DNA from: Sphingorhabdus sp. EL138
Lineage (GTDB): Bacteria > Pseudomonadota > Alphaproteobacteria > Sphingomonadales > Sphingomonadaceae
Direction: 5' to 3'
DNA: 64,000 bases
Assembly: GCF_945882965.1 (NCBI RefSeq)
Contig: NZ_CAMCWY010000003.1
Location: forward strand, 62,001 to 126,000
The notes below the pieces were generated by a model. That model had not been told where the DNA came from, made no database searches, and worked only from the letters and a program-made list of their open reading frames with translations. Made by a program: the position numbers and the translations under genes. Positions 26,882 to 36,164 of this stretch are shown in pieces (the stretch's first letter is position 1; each line of letters begins with the position of its first letter).

Positions 26882-27057
26882 AAGCGCCTCTCCAATTGAT
26901 ATGTTTTCCAAAGGGGTGCTAGGAGACGTCCTTGTTGTCCCACAATTGCAATCGTCGAGGTCATCGTATAGGCGAAATAACGTATTATATAGAAAAAATA
27001 TGGTAGACGCCATAAGAGCGGTTGGCGATAAAATAATCCAGTCAAGGAGTACGCCTT
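26882..27057. promoter_or_regulatory. Divergent promoter region, thiolase-like operon / LysR gene
   Basis: AT-rich 176-base gap between divergent genes, the normal site of LysR binding. It contains ATATGGTA at 26997-27004, which matches a half of the TACCA-N6-TGGTA palindrome at 38613-38628 before the eleven-gene operon. Exact operator not resolved. Confidence 0.5.
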
Positions 27058-27996
27058 TTGGCCGAATTGTCTCACAAATCGATCATCGAATCCCGCAGAT
27101 TGCTGTATTTTTTCTATGTCGCCAAGCATGGCAGCTTTAGCAGGGCTGAAGGGGTGCTGGATGCGCCGCAGCCAGTAATTAGCCGTCAAATTGCGAAGCT
27201 TGAGGATGAGCTTGGCGTGCAGTTGCTGGATCGTAATGGTCGTGGCGTCACGCTGACCCCGTTCGGCGAGATTCTGCTGCGCCATGCCGAGACCATACTG
27301 CGTGAAATGGGTAATGCCATTTCTGAGCTCGACATTGCCAAACGCAAGCCTGCCGGTCAGGTTCGATTGGCTGCGCCTGCTACCTTTATGACCCTCTACA
27401 TGCCAGAGATTTTGCGTCGGTTCATGGAGGAATTGCCCGACGTAGAACTGGTTATCACACAGCTCCTGACGGGAGAGATTTATGAAAGGCTGGTCTCCGA
27501 TTATATCGACATCGGTATCGTCCACTCGGTACCCAATAAGACGCGGTTCGAAGTGCGCGAACTGCTGGTGGAACCCATGGTCTGTCTGGTGGAGCATAAC
27601 CACGCATTGGCCGGAACATGCACCATCGCTCGCAGCGATCTGGCCGACCAAAGGCTTGCCGTTCCCTCTTCTGCGCATGGCTTGCGGGGCCTGATCGACA
27701 GTTACATGGCCGCGGGAGATATTAGTTTTACGCCGCATGTCCAGATCGACAGCGTTCCTTTGATTCGCGAAGTCGTGGCAGAAGGACAAATGGCAACAAT
27801 CCTGCCGCAATCGACAGCCGCGCTCGAATTTAACGACGGCCGGTTTGTTGCGCTTAATCTGCGTCCGACATTCAAACGCTCGCTCTTTGTCGCGCATTTT
27901 AAGGACGCTCGCAACAAGGCAATCGTTGATGCCATGGTCCATCATATCTCGGCAGTAGTGAATGAGAGAACGTTAGCCCTCACCGGCTTGGCCTGA
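27058..27996 (+). CDS. LysR-family transcriptional regulator
   Basis: LTTR of 312 residues. Winged helix-turn-helix at about residues 10-70: YFFYVAKHGSFSRAEGVL, PQPVISRQIAKLEDELGVQL, RNGRGVTLTPFG. The effector domain (MTLYMPEILRRFMEELPDVEL onward) follows. The start is TTG 27058, supported by AAGGAG ahead of it. It stands between two leftward operons, divergent from one and convergent with the end of the other (24-base overlap at 27973-27996). It probably activates one or both in response to a pathway intermediate. Confidence 0.92.
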   Translation: MAELSHKSIIESRRLLYFFYVAKHGSFSRAEGVLDAPQPVISRQIAKLEDELGVQLLDRNGRGVTLTPFGEILLRHAETILREMGNAISELDIAKRKPAGQVRLAAPATFMTLYMPEILRRFMEELPDVELVITQLLTGEIYERLVSDYIDIGIVHSVPNKTRFEVRELLVEPMVCLVEHNHALAGTCTIARSDLADQRLAVPSSAHGLRGLIDSYMAAGDISFTPHVQIDSVPLIREVVAEGQMATILPQSTAALEFNDGRFVALNLRPTFKRSLFVAHFKDARNKAIVDAMVHHISAVVNERTLALTGLA

Positions 27997-28299
27997 CGCT
28001 GAAGGCGCTTCATTCATGCAGTCTTCCTGGTAATCATAGTCCGCGTCGCTGCGCACCAGATGCAGCGTCCCGCGGTTGTAAATGACCTCAGTCCAAGCAT
28101 GGTCGACATATCTGGCGGCGGTGGCGAGATCTTGTGAGGATCGCCATGTCGTCCAAAGCTGGCCGTCAAAATCGATCATAGACTCAATCCGTTCGGCTAG
28201 GTGCACCCCAGCTACCCGTGAACTGGCCTCTAGGGCTGCCAATATGCGGGGATCGGCCGTGCCGCGGACGCCATGCTTGGTGCAGGGTGGCAATGTCAC
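27973..28299 (-). CDS. Uncharacterised protein at end of eleven-gene operon
   Basis: Frame of 108 residues that I do not recognise. It starts with GTG overlapping the preceding stop (GTGA, 28296-28299), the same coupling seen elsewhere in this operon, which argues that it is real. Middle part DFDGQLWTTWRSSQDLATAARY and an acidic stretch DADYDYQED; no Cys motif, signal or membrane segment. The 3' end overlaps the LysR gene by 24 bases tail to tail. Confidence 0.55.
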   Translation of the reverse strand: MTLPPCTKHGVRGTADPRILAALEASSRVAGVHLAERIESMIDFDGQLWTTWRSSQDLATAARYVDHAWTEVIYNRGTLHLVRSDADYDYQEDCMNEAPSASGQAGEG

Positions 28300-28925
28300 T
28301 TCGAAGCCCTCTGCCAGGCAATTTGAGCACGTCGCGCTGGGGTGAAATCATTGTCACCAAGCGCGCCTTCTAGGACTGCAGTGACTTCATGATGATCGGC
28401 CAATCCAGTTCGCGCAAGTAACGCATTAGGCCCTTCGGGATAGCCAAGGCCCAGCATTAGGGTCTTGTCCATGTCCGCCGCTGACGCCAGTCCATCATCC
28501 AGACGCCGGAGCACGGCATTGAAATAGGGCCTAATCAAGCGGTTGACAATCCGGCCGGGCCGATCGGCGCAGCATGCCACCACAAACCCGCCGCCTTCGA
28601 AGGCCGCCTTCGCCGCAGCGACGGCATCTTCATCAGTCCAATCCATCGAAACCAGTTCAATCAGATTGCTGGGATCGGCTGTTCCCAATCTAAAACGTGC
28701 AAAGCCCACAATGCGCGCAGCAATTGGGTCGGCATCCAACCCAATATGGTCGCCCAAGCATTCGTTATTTAGCTCAACTGCTACAAAATCCAGACAGGCT
28801 TTTGCCGCGCCGGAAATCACATCGGCAGCTGCAGTTCCAGCTAGAACGGTCCCACTGCCTGGCATCGGCGGGACATCTTTGGGGAATGAACGGCTCCGTC
28901 CAGTGATGATCACGTTTACAGGCAT
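28296..28925 (-). CDS. 3-hydroxyacyl-CoA dehydrogenase C-terminal-domain protein
   Basis: 209 residues. The second half matches the 3HCDH C-terminal (dimerisation) domain: DRPGRIVNRLIRPYFNAVLRR, LGLGYPEGPNALLARTGL. The first ~110 residues lack the NAD Rossmann motif. In PaaH/FadB-type proteins this domain can be duplicated after the main enzyme, so this gene may be a split second half working with the dehydrogenase encoded two bases upstream. Confidence 0.75.
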   Translation of the reverse strand: MPVNVIITGRSRSFPKDVPPMPGSGTVLAGTAAADVISGAAKACLDFVAVELNNECLGDHIGLDADPIAARIVGFARFRLGTADPSNLIELVSMDWTDEDAVAAAKAAFEGGGFVVACCADRPGRIVNRLIRPYFNAVLRRLDDGLASAADMDKTLMLGLGYPEGPNALLARTGLADHHEVTAVLEGALGDNDFTPARRAQIAWQRASK

Positions 28926-28927
28926 TG

Positions 28928-29797
28928 TCAGGCTCCAAACATCTTGCTGTCATCGTAATGGTGAAACCCGCGGCCGCTCTTCTTACCGAGATGACCAGCC
29001 GCTATCATGCGCCTGATGAGCGGTGGACAAGCTGCTCGCTTTTCGTTGGTAAGTCCGAACATGGCATCGCAAAGCAGTTTCTGCGTGTCTGCGCCCACAA
29101 GGTCAAGCAGCTCAAATGGGCCCATCGGATAGCCCATTGCCGCCTTCATAGCGATATCAATATCCGCTGGGCTAGCCACGCCTTGTTCCACCAAACGGAT
29201 AGCGTCATTATGATATGGGATTAGGAAATAGTTGAGCACGAAGCCGGGAGTGTCGCTGGTCGCCACAGGCTTTTGCCCCAGAGCTTCGCAGAACGCCCAA
29301 GCCGCTCTCCAAGTTTCATCGCTGGTGTTCAGACCCGGAGACATCTCCACTAGCCTCATCAACTGCGCCGGCAAGCAGAAATGCATGCCAACAAACCGGT
29401 CGGCTCGACCAGAGCCTGCGGCGATCTCCGTGATCGAGATTGTCGAGGTGTTTGAGGCAAAGATGGTTTCCGGCGGACAGACTTGGTCAAGCTGGCCGAA
29501 CAGATCATGCTTGGCAGTTAGGTTTTCATAGATTGCCTCAATCACAAATTCGCAATCGGCCAAATCCGCGATCCGGGTAGAGCCGATCAATCGGGCAAGT
29601 GTCGCGTCGCGATCACTCGGCGAGAGTTTACCCCGCGCCACCGACTTTTTGAGAAAGTCTGCGGTCTGCTCATGTGCGCGGTCTAGGGCCTCGCTGCTGG
29701 TGTCAAAAACACGTACGGTGAATCCCGCCCGTGCCGCGACGATAGCAATGCCTACCCCCATAGTGCCGCATCCGGCTACACCGACCGTTCTTGTCAT
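28928..29797 (-). CDS. 3-hydroxyacyl-CoA dehydrogenase
   Basis: NAD-dependent beta-oxidation enzyme, 289 residues from ATG 29797. It has the Rossmann motif GVAGCGTMGVGIA near residue 5, the catalytic region GMHFCLPAQLMRLVE with the active His at about 140, and the C-terminal domain ending LGKKSGRGFHHYD. It oxidises an (S)-3-hydroxyacyl-CoA after ring opening. The longer frame to 29833 would overlap the preceding gene. Confidence 0.92.
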   Translation of the reverse strand: MTRTVGVAGCGTMGVGIAIVAARAGFTVRVFDTSSEALDRAHEQTADFLKKSVARGKLSPSDRDATLARLIGSTRIADLADCEFVIEAIYENLTAKHDLFGQLDQVCPPETIFASNTSTISITEIAAGSGRADRFVGMHFCLPAQLMRLVEMSPGLNTSDETWRAAWAFCEALGQKPVATSDTPGFVLNYFLIPYHNDAIRLVEQGVASPADIDIAMKAAMGYPMGPFELLDLVGADTQKLLCDAMFGLTNEKRAACPPLIRRMIAAGHLGKKSGRGFHHYDDSKMFGA

Positions 29798-29807
29798 AGG
29801 AAAATAC

Positions 29808-30974
29808 TCATCGCGAAATAAAACTCCTGCCAATGATCTGGCGATGCACCTGATTGGTACCCTCCCAAATCTGGGTAATCTTGGCGTCGCGCATCAGGCG
29901 CTCCACTCGGTAATCCTTGCAATAGCCATAACCGCCAAGCAACTGGACGGCTTCGGTGCTGGCGCGCATTGCAACGTCTGACGCGCGCAGCTTCAGGATT
30001 GACGCCTCGATTCCGAAATCGGTCGCCCCGGCATCAATCATCGCGCCCACTTGCCAAAGATAGCTTTCGGTAAGAACCAGTTCGGCGGCGACGTCGGCGA
30101 GAAGGAACTGGATACCCTGAAACTCTATAATCTTGCGGCCCGATTGGCTGCGCTCGTTTATATAGGCTGTGGCGTCTTCAAAGGCTGCGCGGGCGATGCC
30201 GAGCGCATGCGCGGCGACGCTGGGGCGCGAGCGGTTGAGAGAAGCCAATAGCACCGTCAACCCGTCTCCTGGATTGCCGACAAGGTTCGCGCGGGGGACG
30301 CGACACTCGTGAAAGCGAATGGTCGCTGTGCTTGAGGCCCGGGTGCCCATCTTGTCCTCGTTGCGCAGGACCTCAAGGCCTGCGGTGCCTTTTTCCAGAA
30401 CCAGAACGCTAATAGCCTTGCGCGGATCTTGAATGTGCGTCCACTTGCCAAACAGCAGGTAAAGGTCGGCGACATCGCCATTGGTGATAAAGGTCTTGCC
30501 TCCGTCAATGATGATGTCATCGCCATCTGGGCGGAACGCGGTTGTCATGCCAGTGGCGTCAGATCCGGCCTCTGGCTCAGTAATCGCCAGCGATGCCAGC
30601 GCACCCTCGGCGATGCGAGGCAGGAAACGACTTTTCTGCTCTTCATTTCCAAACTCGATTAGGGGCTTCATCGCATGAAAGTTGGTTGCCCAGATGATAC
30701 CGGTGGCTGCACAAGCGCGGGAAATTTCCCGCACGCAGGCCAAATAGCAAATGTAAGACAGACCCATGCCGCCATAGGCCTCGGGCACAAACATCATGTT
30801 CAGGCCAAGGGCATTAATGTCATGGACATTATCCCACGGAAATTCTCCTGTCCGATCAAATTCGGCGGCGCGCGGAGCGATGCGCTCTCTTGCCAAAGAG
30901 CGAACGCTGGCTAGCACCATCTGCTCGTCCTCAGGGAGGTTTAGGGAACTGTCGAGACGATCAAATACGGTCAA
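29808..30974 (-). CDS. Acyl-CoA dehydrogenase (AliB-like position)
   Basis: 388 residues, complete ACAD. Flavin loop ITEPEAGSDATGM, RDAKITQIWEGTNQV near the C-terminus with the catalytic Glu in place (WEG), unlike the other three ACADs in the window. Start overlaps the SDR stop (ATGA). In a cyclohexanecarboxylate-type route it would make the ring 1-ene from the saturated acyl-CoA. Confidence 0.92.
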   Translation of the reverse strand: MTVFDRLDSSLNLPEDEQMVLASVRSLARERIAPRAAEFDRTGEFPWDNVHDINALGLNMMFVPEAYGGMGLSYICYLACVREISRACAATGIIWATNFHAMKPLIEFGNEEQKSRFLPRIAEGALASLAITEPEAGSDATGMTTAFRPDGDDIIIDGGKTFITNGDVADLYLLFGKWTHIQDPRKAISVLVLEKGTAGLEVLRNEDKMGTRASSTATIRFHECRVPRANLVGNPGDGLTVLLASLNRSRPSVAAHALGIARAAFEDATAYINERSQSGRKIIEFQGIQFLLADVAAELVLTESYLWQVGAMIDAGATDFGIEASILKLRASDVAMRASTEAVQLLGGYGYCKDYRVERLMRDAKITQIWEGTNQVHRQIIGRSFISR

Positions 30975-31699
30975 TGGGCAACTCCTTGTGCACCGTCGAT
31001 ATAGATGGTTTCTCCGCTTAGGAAGCTTAGGTTTAAAGCGTAGAGTGATGCCACAAGCCGTCCGACGTCGTCGGCCGTGCCTGGCTCACCACCAGGAATG
31101 CGCTTCTCCAGATAGGCGCGCAACGACCCTTCCAGTATCGTATCACGGTTGAGGTCGGTAACTATGTAACCCGGCGCAACATCAAGCACAGCGATTGCGT
31201 GCCTTGCCCATTCAACGGCGAGAACACGGGTTATGGCACCAACCGCCGCCTTGGACGCGCAATAGGCTAGGTTGCGCTTTACCCCGATCTTGTCGAAGAA
31301 CGAACCGATGTTGACTATTAGTCCCCCCGCCGCCTTCAGGTGTGGAAAGGCAGCCTGGCAACCAATCAGCACGGCCGTGGCGTTAATCGCTATCTGGGCG
31401 TTCCAATCAGCAATCGAGAGTTCTGCAGAGGGCGCTTCTGTATGTTGTCCGGCATTGTTCACGATGCCAGCTAGCGCCCTGCCGCTTGCCGCACCCTCGA
31501 TCACGGCCCTCATGGCCGTTGCGTCTGTCACGTCGACGGCATAGGGGATGAACCGGTCAGCGAGCTCTGGCGTAGCTGTGGGCAGGGCCCCGCTGCGCGA
31601 AAGGCACGCCACTGTGAAGCCCGCCTCGGCCAGATGCTGCGCAATGGCTGCGCCTATACCTCTACTGGCGCCTGTTACGATCACTAAGGGATTGTCCAT
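30971..31699 (-). CDS. SDR dehydrogenase (BadH-like role)
   Basis: 242 residues; cofactor motif TGASRGIG, NNAGQ, catalytic YCASK. Its start overlaps the crotonase stop by one base (TGATG). Position between hydratase and acyl-CoA dehydrogenase suits oxidation of a 2-hydroxycycloalkane-carboxyl-CoA to the 2-keto compound that the MenB/BadI-type enzyme at 34.1 kb would open. The role is inferred from context. Confidence 0.88.
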   Translation of the reverse strand: MDNPLVIVTGASRGIGAAIAQHLAEAGFTVACLSRSGALPTATPELADRFIPYAVDVTDATAMRAVIEGAASGRALAGIVNNAGQHTEAPSAELSIADWNAQIAINATAVLIGCQAAFPHLKAAGGLIVNIGSFFDKIGVKRNLAYCASKAAVGAITRVLAVEWARHAIAVLDVAPGYIVTDLNRDTILEGSLRAYLEKRIPGGEPGTADDVGRLVASLYALNLSFLSGETIYIDGAQGVAH

Positions 31700-32466
31700 C
31701 AGCAGTCCTTGAAAACGGGGGGGCGCTTGTCGAGAAAGGCGGCCATGCCCTCATTCGCATCTGCGGTCTGATAGGCCAATGTAGAGAGATCGGCTTCAGT
31801 CTGAAGACCTTCGTGCAAAGGGCAGTCCATGCTGCGTCGGACAGCCTCTCGGGCGAGCCCGCTAGCGACTAAGCTGAACCCACCAAGTTCGACAGCGAAG
31901 GCTACTGCAGCCTCAAGCAGGTCGCCCTCCACGAGGCGATTGACGAGGCCGATTGCGAGTGCCTCTTCTGCACCAACCATCCGCCCTGTGAGAATTATCT
32001 CCAGTGCCCTGCTCTCGCCGACGAGGCGCGGCAGGCGCTGGGTGCCGCCATAGCCTGGGATCAAACCCAGCTTGACTTCCGGTAACCCAAAGCGCGCGCG
32101 GGGGGTGGCAAGACGGAAGCTGCAGCTTAGCGCTAATTCGCAGCCACCGCCCAAAGCGAAGCCGCTGATCGCAGCAATTGACGGGATCGGCAGCGTGTCA
32201 AGTTTGGAGAAAACGCGCTGGCCAAGTTCCGCCCCAGCCTTCTGCGCCAAAAGTGTGCGTCCGGTCAGTTCGGTAATATCAGCCCCTGCGCAAAAGGCGC
32301 GATCGCCTGCGCCGGTGATGACCAGCGCCCGCGCGTCGGATCGCGCCACTGCATCCAGAGCCTCGCTTACGCTTTCTATCATACCGAAATTCAGCGCATT
32401 AAGCGCATCAGGACGCGAAAGGGTGAGGATTGCCGTCCGGTCACGATAAGTCAGGTCAACACTCAT
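31699..32466 (-). CDS. Enoyl-CoA hydratase (BadK-like role)
   Basis: Canonical crotonase of 255 residues. Both hydratase glutamates are kept: GGGCELALSC and LPEVKLGLIPGYGGTQ; oxyanion segment GAGDRAFCAGADITEL. It would hydrate a cyclic or linear enoyl-CoA. Its ATG overlaps the ligase stop (ATGA at 32463-32466). Confidence 0.92.
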   Translation of the reverse strand: MSVDLTYRDRTAILTLSRPDALNALNFGMIESVSEALDAVARSDARALVITGAGDRAFCAGADITELTGRTLLAQKAGAELGQRVFSKLDTLPIPSIAAISGFALGGGCELALSCSFRLATPRARFGLPEVKLGLIPGYGGTQRLPRLVGESRALEIILTGRMVGAEEALAIGLVNRLVEGDLLEAAVAFAVELGGFSLVASGLAREAVRRSMDCPLHEGLQTEADLSTLAYQTADANEGMAAFLDKRPPVFKDC

Positions 32467-34127
32467 AGATTAACTCCACTTGTGCGCCAGCGCACGGTCT
32501 GGGGAGCGAGCGTTCCGGCTCGCAACCATTGAACCAGTTCCCGCTTAAGGACCTTACCGGTAGGCCCAAGCGGTAGCCGCTCAGTTTGTCCAAAAAATTC
32601 CGGCATGTCATATTTTGAAAGGCCTTCCTCGGCGAGGAACTCGAGCAGCGCGCCGCCGTCGATCGGTTCGGTGCCAGTGACTACAAGGCAGACCTTTTCA
32701 CCAAGCCTTTCGTCGGCAACGGGCACCGCCGCCGCCTTCGTGACGGCCGGGTGGCGCATCGCCAGATCCTCAATCCGCGCCGGGTGAATGTTATGCCCGC
32801 CCCGAATGATGATGTCCTTACTGCGGCCGACGATCTCCAAATTACCCTGTTCGTTAACCCTGCCAAGGTCACCGCTGAGAAACCAGCCGTCGGCATTGAA
32901 CGCCCCCTCGGTCGATGCCTGATTGTTGAAATAGCCAAGCATCCGCATCGCCCCGCGACCAGCGATTTCACCAATTTCACCATTAGCAACGGCGACGTCA
33001 CGGTCATTCTGGTCGAAGATAGCAATCTCGTAGGCAGCGCAAGCCTTGCCGCAGGTGCTGATGATGGTGTTCACGTCATCATTGGGCAGGGTATACTGGT
33101 GCGATCCGTTTTCGGTCATCCCGTATACGTTCTGTGGAGTTATCCCTCGATCCAGCAGGGATTGGGCGGTGACGCGCGGAATGGGCGCCCCAGCTAGATA
33201 GAAGACTTTAACCTCTCCAAGGCAGGCCTGGCCACGATCTACAAGTGCAGCAAGGATATCCATGGCGTGGGTAGGGACCCCCATGATATAGGTGGCATTG
33301 GTCTGTTCGATCCATTCGATCGGGTGTTGCCCCGCCGTTACGTCGTTCAGTACCAGCTCAAACCCGCCGACTAGCGCCTGGCAAAGGGCAACGGTGCCGA
33401 TATGGTGGCTCATCTGGCTGAGCGTGAGCAATACCGTTTCCTGACTGAAACCCCAGTCTGAGACCATTGCGCGGGCATTCGCTAACAGGGTATTGTTGCT
33501 GTGCATCACAGCCTTAGGCGCTCCGGTGGTGCCCGATGTAAAGGCGAGGTAGACCACCTGATCCGGGTCGCTAGAAACTGGAGGTAACGCAGCCCCTACC
33601 CCGACAGGGTAGGCCGTCGCGGGCAAACCGGAGGCATCATCATTGCGCCGCGGGAGAGCGAAAATCGCGCGCATTTCTGTCTGCGACCGAGCCATGGCGA
33701 ATATGTCGTCGCGCGCACCACCGGCGCCATGGCCTACCTCGGCAAACAGGGCACGCGATGAAACCTGGTCAAGTAAGGTGGCAACTTCGCTAGCGCCATA
33801 GGTGGCATGAAGCGACGTGTTGAAGACATAGCCATTTCGGGAACAGGCTAGGAAGATGGCAATAGCCTCTATCCGGTTGCTCATCCAAACCGATACTCGG
33901 TCTCCCGTTGTCAGTCCACATTGGTGCAATGCGGCGGCGACCCGATCAGCCTCAGCTAAAAGTTCGCGCCACGAGAGGCGACGGTGATGATCACGCACTG
34001 CCGCGCCCTCACCCCGCTCCGCCGCCCAATGCGCAGCGAGGTTGTAGAGTGTGTCATCCTGCCAAAGACCAGACGCGTAATAACGTCGCGCTTCGGCGGG
34101 GTGATGAAGGGTGAGTAGCCGATGCAC
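32463..34127 (-). CDS. Acyl-CoA ligase, cyclohexanecarboxylate-CoA ligase (AliA) type
   Basis: ANL ligase of 554 residues. ATP motif FTSGTTGAPKAV, YGMTENGSHQYT, LSGDLG, hinge GRSKDIIIRGGHNIHPARIE, and the catalytic Lys in PTGKVLKR. TENGSHQYT and RGGHNIHPA are features I associate with AliA-type ligases for cyclohexanecarboxylate and relatives. The surrounding genes supply the remaining steps of that kind of pathway. Start ATG 34127; 16 bases after the ring hydrolase gene. Confidence 0.88.
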   Translation of the reverse strand: MHRLLTLHHPAEARRYYASGLWQDDTLYNLAAHWAAERGEGAAVRDHHRRLSWRELLAEADRVAAALHQCGLTTGDRVSVWMSNRIEAIAIFLACSRNGYVFNTSLHATYGASEVATLLDQVSSRALFAEVGHGAGGARDDIFAMARSQTEMRAIFALPRRNDDASGLPATAYPVGVGAALPPVSSDPDQVVYLAFTSGTTGAPKAVMHSNNTLLANARAMVSDWGFSQETVLLTLSQMSHHIGTVALCQALVGGFELVLNDVTAGQHPIEWIEQTNATYIMGVPTHAMDILAALVDRGQACLGEVKVFYLAGAPIPRVTAQSLLDRGITPQNVYGMTENGSHQYTLPNDDVNTIISTCGKACAAYEIAIFDQNDRDVAVANGEIGEIAGRGAMRMLGYFNNQASTEGAFNADGWFLSGDLGRVNEQGNLEIVGRSKDIIIRGGHNIHPARIEDLAMRHPAVTKAAAVPVADERLGEKVCLVVTGTEPIDGGALLEFLAEEGLSKYDMPEFFGQTERLPLGPTGKVLKRELVQWLRAGTLAPQTVRWRTSGVNL

Positions 34128-34143
34128 GGCGCCTGTCCTGCGT

Positions 34144-34923
34144 CTAGCAGCCGAACTTCGAACTGTCCGGCTTCCGCCGCTCCGCGAACGACGCGGACAG
34201 TTCCTTTGCCTCTTCGCTTCGCAGATAGCCCGGCAGCAGCAAGTCGTGGGAAACGCGCGAAAGTCCGCTTACGCCGCCATGGCGTGCGCCGAAGGCTGCC
34301 TTAATGCTGGCAAGGGCAAACGCACCGCGATCAGCGATTTCCAAGGCATAAGCCCGCGTGGCCTCGGATAAGTCTGCGTCAGGTACGACCTGGTTGATCA
34401 ACCCGATCGCCTCAGCTTCCTTTGCTGAGAGCTTGGGGTTGCGGAACCACATATCCTTCGCCCGCTTCTTGCCGATTAGGTCTTCAAGATACCATGTGCC
34501 ATAGCCGGCATCGAAACTGCCCATCATTGGACCGACTTGACGGAACACGGCGCTTTCCTTGGCGATGGTCAAATCGCAGACCATCTGCAATACGTTGCCA
34601 CCTCCAACTGCAAACCCGTTGACGCAGGCGACAACCGGCTTCTGAAGGCGATCAATGCTTTCATACATTTCCAGCGTTGGCAGCACGCCGGCGTACAACC
34701 GCGAATCCTGCATACCGTCTTTGCGCCCACCGATGCAGAAGAACTTGTCCCCAGCGCCCGTTATTACGAGCACCCGCGTGCGGGTTTCGCGGCGCACTTC
34801 ATTGATGCAGTCGCGAATTTCATGGCACATTGTTTCGGTGAACATATTCCCATCATGGGGGCGGTTGAGGGTAAGCGTCCCGATTGGCCCGTCTTCGCTG
34901 TAAAGAATTTCTTGGTATTTCAT
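34144..34923 (-). CDS. MenB/BadI-type crotonase, probable ring-opening hydrolase
   Basis: 259 residues. It belongs to the MenB/BadI branch of the crotonases rather than the hydratases: FAVGGGNVLQMVCDLTIA, FRQVGPMMGSFDAGYGTWYL and KKRAKDMWF. BadI adds water to 2-ketocyclohexanecarboxyl-CoA and opens the ring to pimelyl-CoA. Oddities: GGRKDGM in place of the usual GGDQS and FRQVGP for FGQVGP. A second, closer BadI relative is at 61.9 kb. Confidence 0.82.
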   Translation of the reverse strand: MKYQEILYSEDGPIGTLTLNRPHDGNMFTETMCHEIRDCINEVRRETRTRVLVITGAGDKFFCIGGRKDGMQDSRLYAGVLPTLEMYESIDRLQKPVVACVNGFAVGGGNVLQMVCDLTIAKESAVFRQVGPMMGSFDAGYGTWYLEDLIGKKRAKDMWFRNPKLSAKEAEAIGLINQVVPDADLSEATRAYALEIADRGAFALASIKAAFGARHGGVSGLSRVSHDLLLPGYLRSEEAKELSASFAERRKPDSSKFGC

Positions 34924-34934
34924 CGGATGCTCCT

Positions 34935-36164
34935 TCAGATTATGCCTGTACGTGACATTGCTTCAATTTCGTTGGATGCAAGGCCCAGCCAGTCACCGAG
35001 CACAGCTGCGTTGTCTTCGCCCATGCGCGGTGGCGGATGGTTTGCGGCCTCGCTCTGGCCATCGAACTGGATGCCCAGCCCTACTTGCGGCACGCGCAAG
35101 CCGTCTCGGTCCAGCGCGTAGAGAAAACCGCGACGGCGCAGCGCCGCATCGGCGCCGATTTCGTCCAGTCTGTAGATTGGACCTGCTGGCACGCGGGCGG
35201 TCGTGAAGAGGGCGAGCCATTCATCGCGCGGACGCTCAACGAGGCGGCCTGCGATCACGTTGACAATGTCGGCGCGGTGCTGGCGGCGCAGGGCGTTAGT
35301 TGCATAGTCAGGGTTCTTGGCGAATTCGGCATCCCCCAGAGCGTCCCAAAACCGTTGCCAGATACCGTCATTGCCGAGGCCTAATGTAAGCGGCAGATCA
35401 GCCGTCTCAAAGGGCTGATAGATTGCGATCACGCTGTCACGCCCACCAGAACGGCGCACAGGTTCGCCGGACCCCAAGTGCGGCATCAACCGCGGAGCCA
35501 TGAAGCGCGTCATGCTTTCGACCAGCGAAATGTCGATCGCCGCGCCTTTACCCGTCCGTTGGCGGCGAACCATCGCGGCAAGCGCTGCCAGTGCGGCATC
35601 TTCGCCGGCAAGCAAATCAGCAGCCGGCGTTCCTACCTTCTGCGGCGGACCATCGGGCTCGCCGGTCATGTCCATCACACCGGAATAGCCTTCAGCGATA
35701 AGGTCATAGCAAGGCATCTCGGCCCTTTCGCCAGCGAGCCCAAAGCCCGTAATCGAGACATGGATCAAGGCCGGATTGGCGGCAGATAGGGCGGCATGGT
35801 CGATGGCGAGTTTCTGCTGCACCCGGCCAGTCACATTGACAAGAACGATATCGGCCTTCTCAACCATCTTCAACAGGGTCGCGTGGCCCGACGGGTCCGT
35901 GATGTTTAGGGTCACGGCGAGCTTGTTGCGGTTAACGCTCAGGTACCAAAGAGATTCTCCGCCTAAGAAAGGCGGGCCCCATGCCCTACAATCGTCGCCC
36001 GCGCCCGGCCGCTCCACCTTAATCACGGTGGCGCCCAGATCTCCCAGCAATTGCCCCGCATAGGGGCCGGCAACCGATCCCGTTAGGTCGAGTACAACGA
36101 CGCCTTCTAAAAGATCGAGGCCTGCATTAGATTTTAATGGCAGCCCGTCCGCGGGAATGGTCAT
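34935..36164 (-). CDS. CaiB/BaiF family CoA-transferase
   Basis: 409 residues from ATG 36164, which overlaps the preceding stop by one base (TGATG). SVAGPYAGQLLGDLGATVIKV, GFGLAGE and the catalytic Asp in PAADLLAGEDAAL around residue 170. The adjacent CoA-transferase may be its paralogue or the two may form a heteromer; tandem pairs of this family are known as two-subunit enzymes, for example succinyl-CoA:benzylsuccinate CoA-transferase. Confidence 0.88.
   Translation of the reverse strand: MTIPADGLPLKSNAGLDLLEGVVVLDLTGSVAGPYAGQLLGDLGATVIKVERPGAGDDCRAWGPPFLGGESLWYLSVNRNKLAVTLNITDPSGHATLLKMVEKADIVLVNVTGRVQQKLAIDHAALSAANPALIHVSITGFGLAGERAEMPCYDLIAEGYSGVMDMTGEPDGPPQKVGTPAADLLAGEDAALAALAAMVRRQRTGKGAAIDISLVESMTRFMAPRLMPHLGSGEPVRRSGGRDSVIAIYQPFETADLPLTLGLGNDGIWQRFWDALGDAEFAKNPDYATNALRRQHRADIVNVIAGRLVERPRDEWLALFTTARVPAGPIYRLDEIGADAALRRRGFLYALDRDGLRVPQVGLGIQFDGQSEAANHPPPRMGEDNAAVLGDWLGLASNEIEAMSRTGII

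Noticed and set aside
26863-27945. 360-codon minus-strand frame across the LysR gene
   Set aside because: Antisense shadow of a LysR gene with intact helix-turn-helix and ribosome site; residue composition is not protein-like.
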